Origin: Bacteroidales bacterium UBA1181
GTDB taxonomy: Bacteria; Bacteroidota; Bacteroidia; Bacteroidales; Paludibacteraceae
Direction of reading: 5' to 3'
Length of the DNA stretch: 18,352 nucleotides
Assembly (NCBI GenBank): GCA_002310215.1
Contig: DBYR01000010.1
Location: forward strand, 1 to 18,352
The translations under genes were made by a program, and so were the position numbers. The notes under the pieces were generated by a model, which searched no databases, was not told where the DNA came from, and was given only the letters and a program-made list of their open reading frames with translations. This document shows positions 14,165 through 18,352 of this stretch, piece by piece. Each line of letters opens with the position of its first letter. Within the stretch, counting starts at the first letter, position 1.

Positions 14165-16147
14165 ATGGAGTTTTCACAAATCATCAGGTGGAAGAGATTT
14201 AGCCACAGTCCTTACGCAGTGTTTTGTTCACTGCACAAAGTCATCAACGTAGGCGTATTAAGTGTCGCCATGATAGCGAACGCAGACGCCAAATCGCACA
14301 ACAAACAAGAACCGGAAGAGAGTCCCGTGTATTATGAAATGTTAGACGATGTGGAAGTAACAGCTGGGAAAGAAGGGATTAGCATCAATGGTCCCGACTC
14401 ATTCTCATATACCATTGAATCTGCGACTATACAGACAGCCCCTCGACAATCCGTCAACGATTTGCTCAAGCATGCACCTGAGATAGATGTAAGGCAACGC
14501 GGCGCATTCGGTGTACAGACGGACATCTCCATCAAAGGATCTACCCCAGAACAAACCCGATTCACACTAAACGGCGTCAACATATCCTCGCCTCAAACAG
14601 GACACCTATCCGCAGACTTCCCAATATCCGCAGACGCACTCAGCCGAATTGAACTGATTGAAGGACATGGAGAGAGCGAGACAGTCAACCTTGTCGCTAA
14701 GCCCGACACCGCAAGCGGATACAAAGCGACCGCCATCGTAGGCATGTGCGGACTTCTCAGCGCAGACAACACCATCAGCATCCGCAACGAACGAAACGCC
14801 CACCTCGTCAATGGGTCGATTTCCCGTTCCGACGGTGCGACACCCAACAGCGATTTCGGAGTAGGCAGGTTCTATTATTTCGGACAGACATGCGCCTCTC
14901 CAATCAAGGTGGAATGGCAAGTAGGATATAGCAGGAAGAGTTTCGGCGCAAACACATTCTACTCTCCCGCCTACGACAACCAGTGGGAACGGACCAACCG
15001 AGTTCTCTCATCCGCCAAGATAGAGACATCAACACCCATACGATTATCTACGCTCATAAGTTGGTGCAGAGACTATGACCATTTCCAGTTGATTAGAAAC
15101 GAACACTTCGGGGAGAACCACCATCGAACAGACGCATTCACCATTTCACCGGAGATGAGGAAGAGATGGAAGGAGGGAGAGAGTTCATTCAGAGTCAATT
15201 ACCGTCACGAAACCATCCTGTCCACAAATCTCGGCACACCATTGGGGAATGACTCGGTGAAAATATTCGGGTCTGAGCTATACTACAAAAAAAGACAAAA
15301 AAGAGATATGTTCGGGGCGATTTTGAGTCACCAACAGAAAGTGAAGCGATGGGTATTCGACGCTGGATTACACTACACCCAATCTGAAGACATCAGCAGA
15401 AGGCATGATTTCTTACCCTTCCTTAATACCACATACGGATTAAGACGAATCCGCCTCACCCTTTCCGTGAACAAATCGGTCAGGATACCAACCTTCACCG
15501 ACTTGTTTTATAAAAGTCCGACCACGATTGGAAACGTCGGGCTTAAGAGCGAGAAAAAAACAACCATTCAACTAAAAGCGAAACATCGCAGGAAAGGATT
15601 CGAAAACGAGCTTTACCTTTTCCACACAATAGGCAAAGAGATGATTGACTGGGTAATGTACACAGAAGAAGACACCTACCATTCAGCTAACTTCGGACTA
15701 AAAAGCATCGGATTCGGATACCATGGAGAAATCAAAATCTCCGAGATGACAAACCTACCCATCAAAATCGGCTTAGGGTATCAACACATCCGACAACGGC
15801 GAGAGGATAATATCTTCATATACAAGTCACTATATGCTTTGGAATATCTACGGAACAAGGCGACGGCAAGTATAACCGCCCAACCATTCCGTAACCTTGA
15901 GATATGTTTTGACACCAGGTTCATGGATAGGGTCGGACACTACATTCGATATGAAAACCGCGGCAACACAGGGATGCTACAAGCGTACGTTCCTTACTGT
16001 GTATCAGATTTGGAGATAAGATACAAAGTGAAACGAGCAAAATTATTCATGACAATCAATAACCTATTCAATCAGATATATGTTGACTTCGGGAACATTC
16101 CCCAACCCGGTATTTATGCGCAAGCAGGCGTAAGCATAAAGATATAA
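14165..16147 (+). CDS. TonB-dependent outer-membrane receptor with atypical plug
   Basis: The 660-aa protein has an unusual N-terminus: about 27 polar and aromatic residues (WKRFSHSPYAVFCSLHKV) precede a hydrophobic stretch ending near ANADA (38-42), like an extended signal peptide. LDDVEVTAG (60-68) resembles a TonB box and plug start. The plug continues with SVNDLLKHAPEIDVRQRG (96-113), ISIKG (121-125), FTLNGVNIS and LSRIELIEG (159-167). The usual glycine-rich segment before NIVT is replaced by a short GHGESETVNLVAK. The rest is a barrel rich in aromatic strands, ending in NLFNQIYVDFGNIPQPG and SIKI. Size is like BtuB-type receptors for small ligands, but no cobalamin transport genes or riboswitch are visible. 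No SusD partner is adjacent, so a polysaccharide role is unlikely. Substrate unknown. Confidence 0.9.
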   Translation: MEFSQIIRWKRFSHSPYAVFCSLHKVINVGVLSVAMIANADAKSHNKQEPEESPVYYEMLDDVEVTAGKEGISINGPDSFSYTIESATIQTAPRQSVNDLLKHAPEIDVRQRGAFGVQTDISIKGSTPEQTRFTLNGVNISSPQTGHLSADFPISADALSRIELIEGHGESETVNLVAKPDTASGYKATAIVGMCGLLSADNTISIRNERNAHLVNGSISRSDGATPNSDFGVGRFYYFGQTCASPIKVEWQVGYSRKSFGANTFYSPAYDNQWERTNRVLSSAKIETSTPIRLSTLISWCRDYDHFQLIRNEHFGENHHRTDAFTISPEMRKRWKEGESSFRVNYRHETILSTNLGTPLGNDSVKIFGSELYYKKRQKRDMFGAILSHQQKVKRWVFDAGLHYTQSEDISRRHDFLPFLNTTYGLRRIRLTLSVNKSVRIPTFTDLFYKSPTTIGNVGLKSEKKTTIQLKAKHRRKGFENELYLFHTIGKEMIDWVMYTEEDTYHSANFGLKSIGFGYHGEIKISEMTNLPIKIGLGYQHIRQRREDNIFIYKSLYALEYLRNKATASITAQPFRNLEICFDTRFMDRVGHYIRYENRGNTGMLQAYVPYCVSDLEIRYKVKRAKLFMTINNLFNQIYVDFGNIPQPGIYAQAGVSIKI

Positions 16148-16179
16148 CGGTAGCCAAAGTTTTTTCCGGGCAAGAAAGA

Positions 16180-16213
16180 GAAAGGGTTGTGGAAGGAAAT
16201 CCACAACCCTTTC
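16180..16213. terminator. bidirectional terminator between convergent genes
   Basis: A perfect 14-bp stem (GAAAGGGTTGTGGA with TCCACAACCCTTTC) closes a six-base loop AGGAAA. It sits 32 bases after the receptor stop and 20 bases after the stop of the converging beta-helix gene. T runs on either side are short, but stem strength and position make termination likely for both. Confidence 0.75.
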
Positions 16214-16233
16214 CTATTTCATATCGTCACGAA

Positions 16234-17970
16234 CTACTGATTAGGATCGATGATCAAATCCTGACTCTTCGTATTACCATTCGTCAGCGTATTCCAAATG
16301 ATGATTTTACCATCTGGCGCCACCTCCATCTTCTTAATATCGATTATACTATTGTTTTGGAACTGATGGCTAATATTTCCAAAGTTACTACCATTATCCT
16401 TAATCGTGAATCTACCCGAACTTCCCGTAACCGCAGCCGCAACCGTTTCAGCCTTGCAATGGCTAAAGTCATTTGCGTTGGAGTTGATCACACCCATATT
16501 GTTGCTGGTGTTATAGATTCTGAAAATCGTCTTCTCGTAATAAGAGACAGGCTGATTCACCTCAATGCTATCCACCACCACATTATTAGAGAAATTAAAG
16601 TTCAGACCCCTATTATTACCTTCCCGGACATACACGATGGCGGAACCAGGCAAAGGAGTATTCTGGTAGCGTTCCAACCTGGCGCCACGGGAGAACGTGT
16701 TGCCCGAAATATTCACGCAGTTGATACTTGGCGTATACATCTCCGAAGCGGCGATCATATTATTGCCATTATTCTCGTTAAACAACATGATGCAACTATG
16801 TACGGCGGCATCGAATATACTGTTTTCCACATTGATAATGGTGGAAGCCTCGTCAATGATAAAGTGGATAAAATTGAACTCGAATCTACAATTGATGAAT
16901 TGGGCCATACCCACCCTCTTGATTTTAACACCGCCACCCACATTACGAATCGCATTCGGGTCTGTGTCAGAAACGCCACGTGAAATCCAGTTGTAGTTGT
17001 GCATATTAGAGTTGAAGTGGCAATCTTGGCAAATAAAATCAGACGTATAAGCCGTGAAAATTCCAAAACGGCAAAGGCTAAAATAGGTACTTCTAATTTT
17101 CTCGATATAACCGCCAATCGCCTTGATACCGTAGGTAAAACCAGCGATGGAGCAATCCACCACGGCAGTCAATGAACCCGCCCCAGTTTTCATGAAAATA
17201 CCAATTGTTTCCAATCCCTCCTGTGGATTTCCGCCGCCATACAAATTCTTGTTACCAAGAAGGCTGATACCAAACATATTCAGACTACCCTTCCCGTCTT
17301 CGGAAAATTTCACTGCGGAGATATTCGAACTAGTTTGGAATCCATATTCCGCATTACCAAAGAAGTTGGCATAAACGCTCTCCGTCCAGTCTATTCCCCT
17401 GAGTGTCACACCATGGGTAATCACTATGGCCTTATTAATCGGATACAAGGCATCCACCACCAGCGTCTCCGGTATAATGTTCAGTACCTGATTGATGATA
17501 GTGGAGTTGTCCGTGTTGCTCGGATCCGCGCCAAACCATGAAAGCACAACCTCCTTGTTGATAAGCGTACCCTTAAAGGTGACGCCCTTAAACTTAACCA
17601 ATCCTTCGATGTAGGTATTATCGAACGTGACGGTTCCATTAGTGATGCTACCACCGTTGAAACGAAGGACACTATTCGCCGGAACAGAAAGTGTCTTACC
17701 GTCCAAATCTATCTTGTCCTCAATTTCGTAAATCGTATTCGTCTGCGACATCTGGCTCGACAAAGACGAGGATGTGTTTATCAACACATAGCCATAACTA
17801 CCATCCGTATAAGGTCTGTTCAAAATAAGTTTATCGGAAAGATCAGTAGGGACACCCTCCTCCGCCGCATCGTTTTTTTCCTCCGCAATAGGATTATTGT
17901 CCACACTACATCCTAAAAAAGCCAACAGAACCATTATTGGCACAAAAAAAAGATCCACTATTTTTCTCAT
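16234..17970 (-). CDS. right-handed beta-helix (pectate-lyase-like) lipoprotein
   Basis: The 578-aa protein starts MRKIVDLFF, runs through a hydrophobic core and reaches C21 in the sequence FLGC, so a lipoprotein is likely. An acidic linker (22-45) follows. IDLDGKTLSVPANSVLRFNGG (87-107) and the SWFGADPSNTDNS segment (144-156) match the usual entry into pectate-lyase superfamily beta-helices. Residues from about 190 to 530 show repeating short strands with Asn turns, for example VVDCSIAGFTYGIKAIGG and FICQDCHFNSN. The C-terminal 40 residues look like a cap. Such proteins bind or cleave polysaccharides; a catalytic site cannot be assigned from sequence alone. The start at 17970 is chosen for its signal peptide over an in-frame TTG at 18057. 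It seems to be transcribed alone, from a promoter near 18156. Confidence 0.85.
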   Translation of the reverse strand: MRKIVDLFFVPIMVLLAFLGCSVDNNPIAEEKNDAAEEGVPTDLSDKLILNRPYTDGSYGYVLINTSSSLSSQMSQTNTIYEIEDKIDLDGKTLSVPANSVLRFNGGSITNGTVTFDNTYIEGLVKFKGVTFKGTLINKEVVLSWFGADPSNTDNSTIINQVLNIIPETLVVDALYPINKAIVITHGVTLRGIDWTESVYANFFGNAEYGFQTSSNISAVKFSEDGKGSLNMFGISLLGNKNLYGGGNPQEGLETIGIFMKTGAGSLTAVVDCSIAGFTYGIKAIGGYIEKIRSTYFSLCRFGIFTAYTSDFICQDCHFNSNMHNYNWISRGVSDTDPNAIRNVGGGVKIKRVGMAQFINCRFEFNFIHFIIDEASTIINVENSIFDAAVHSCIMLFNENNGNNMIAASEMYTPSINCVNISGNTFSRGARLERYQNTPLPGSAIVYVREGNNRGLNFNFSNNVVVDSIEVNQPVSYYEKTIFRIYNTSNNMGVINSNANDFSHCKAETVAAAVTGSSGRFTIKDNGSNFGNISHQFQNNSIIDIKKMEVAPDGKIIIWNTLTNGNTKSQDLIIDPNQ

Positions 17971-18311
17971 ATCAACAAAATTTACCAACATTAATAACAG
18001 GGACGCATCCGTAACGTATATAGGAACAAGATTTAAGACAATAAATAAACCGGCCAAAACCTTCCGACGTCACATCAACATTTAAGTCCTCATAAAGAAT
18101 TAGGATATTACACACAATCTTATCGAATTCGGAAACACCACTAATCACTATTGTACAAAGGTAAAAAAAGATAAAAAAAACGAAAAATATATTGCTTGTT
18201 TTTATTGAACAAAGATCAAAAAGGATGGCATCCATCTTCGAAACACAAGCGGGTTGAGGCAGATATTCAGCCAATAAGGGGATACACAAGGTGCGGTACG
18301 GATAAAAAAAA
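17971..18311 (-). other. long AT-rich upstream region of the beta-helix gene
   Basis: This stretch of about 340 bases has no convincing gene. Toward the beta-helix gene it forms a predicted leader of roughly 180 nt, from the -7 box at 18156 to the ATG at 17970. The part beyond is A-rich up to the terminator at 18312. A frame across 17972-18319 lacks a credible start and overlaps promoter and terminator, so I do not call it. I see no recognisable riboswitch fold. Confidence 0.45.
18156..18163 (-). promoter_or_regulatory. -7 box for the beta-helix lipoprotein gene
   Basis: The minus strand reads TACCTTTG, a perfect match to TAnnTTTG. No TTTG lies at the expected distance; TTTCG about 17 bp upstream is the nearest candidate, so this is a partial match. 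Confidence 0.45.
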
Positions 18312-18337
18312 GGGGTCAACCCGAAAGGATTGACCCC
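18304..18337 (-). terminator. intrinsic terminator of a minus-strand gene beyond the right edge
   Basis: On the minus strand GGGGTCAA pairs with TTGACCCC, with two further C-G pairs around a short loop, and is followed by eight T residues. The 15 bases between the hairpin and the window edge hold no identifiable coding end. The gene it serves lies to the right of this window. Confidence 0.85.
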
Positions 18338-18352
18338 GAAGACGGCGGCGAC

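Noticed and set aside
14165..16147. A SusC-type polysaccharide uptake locus
   Set aside because: The receptor is much shorter than SusC proteins, lacks the carboxypeptidase-like N-terminal domain, and has no SusD gene next to it.
16189..16983. A 264-codon open frame on the plus strand after the TonB-dependent receptor
   Set aside because: It starts inside the bidirectional terminator and runs antisense to the beta-helix lipoprotein; its composition shows no domain or signal peptide.
17972..18319. A 115-codon minus-strand frame at the right edge
   Set aside because: Its only start is a TTG within the terminator hairpin, and it spans the promoter and leader of the beta-helix gene.

Overview
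The window looks like chromosomal DNA from a member of the order Bacteroidales (phylum Bacteroidota). The main evidence is the promoters: seven sites match the Bacteroidetes sigma factor consensus (a TAnnTTTG -7 box, six of them with TTTG/TTG about 18-20 bp upstream). Proteins typical of the group are also present: a TonB-dependent receptor, PorT-like outer-membrane barrels, Bacteroidetes-style lipoproteins, and a short secreted protein with a type IX (Por) secretion C-terminal-domain-like tail. The family or genus cannot be named from this sequence.

Layout. Positions 1-50 hold the terminator of a gene entering from the left. From 263 to 5402 the minus strand carries an envelope/secreted block: a two-gene unit (a 162-aa protein with a sorting-domain-like tail, then a 619-aa protein built of four cysteine-rich modules), a single beta-barrel gene with its own promoter, and a second two-gene unit (a PorT-like barrel followed by a radical SAM/SPASM enzyme). 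Next, also on the minus strand, is adenosylhomocysteinase (ahcY), with a perfect hairpin after it and a roughly 115-nt leader containing AT-rich heptamer repeats. A divergent promoter then reads rightward into a compact unit of exported thioredoxin, rmlA, rmlC and rmlD (dTDP-L-rhamnose synthesis, without rmlB), ending at a long bidirectional terminator. Converging on it is a lipoprotein with an NlpC/P60 domain that has lost both usual catalytic histidines.

An unusual tRNA-Arg(CCG) gene (minus) stands divergent to an asnA - S41 protease unit (plus). It is followed by a TonB-dependent receptor with an atypical N-terminus and plug. A convergent bidirectional terminator separates that receptor from a right-handed beta-helix lipoprotein on the minus strand. 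The window ends at the strong terminator of another minus-strand gene lying beyond the right edge.

How it fits together. Most of the window is housekeeping (ahcY, asnA, tRNA, rml genes) mixed with envelope proteins. I see no phage, transposon, CRISPR array or toxin-antitoxin module. The parts least explained by known families are the 24-cysteine modular protein and its partner, the barrel/radical SAM pair, the histidine-less NlpC/P60 lipoprotein, and the tRNA with a U19-A56 pair in place of G19-C56.
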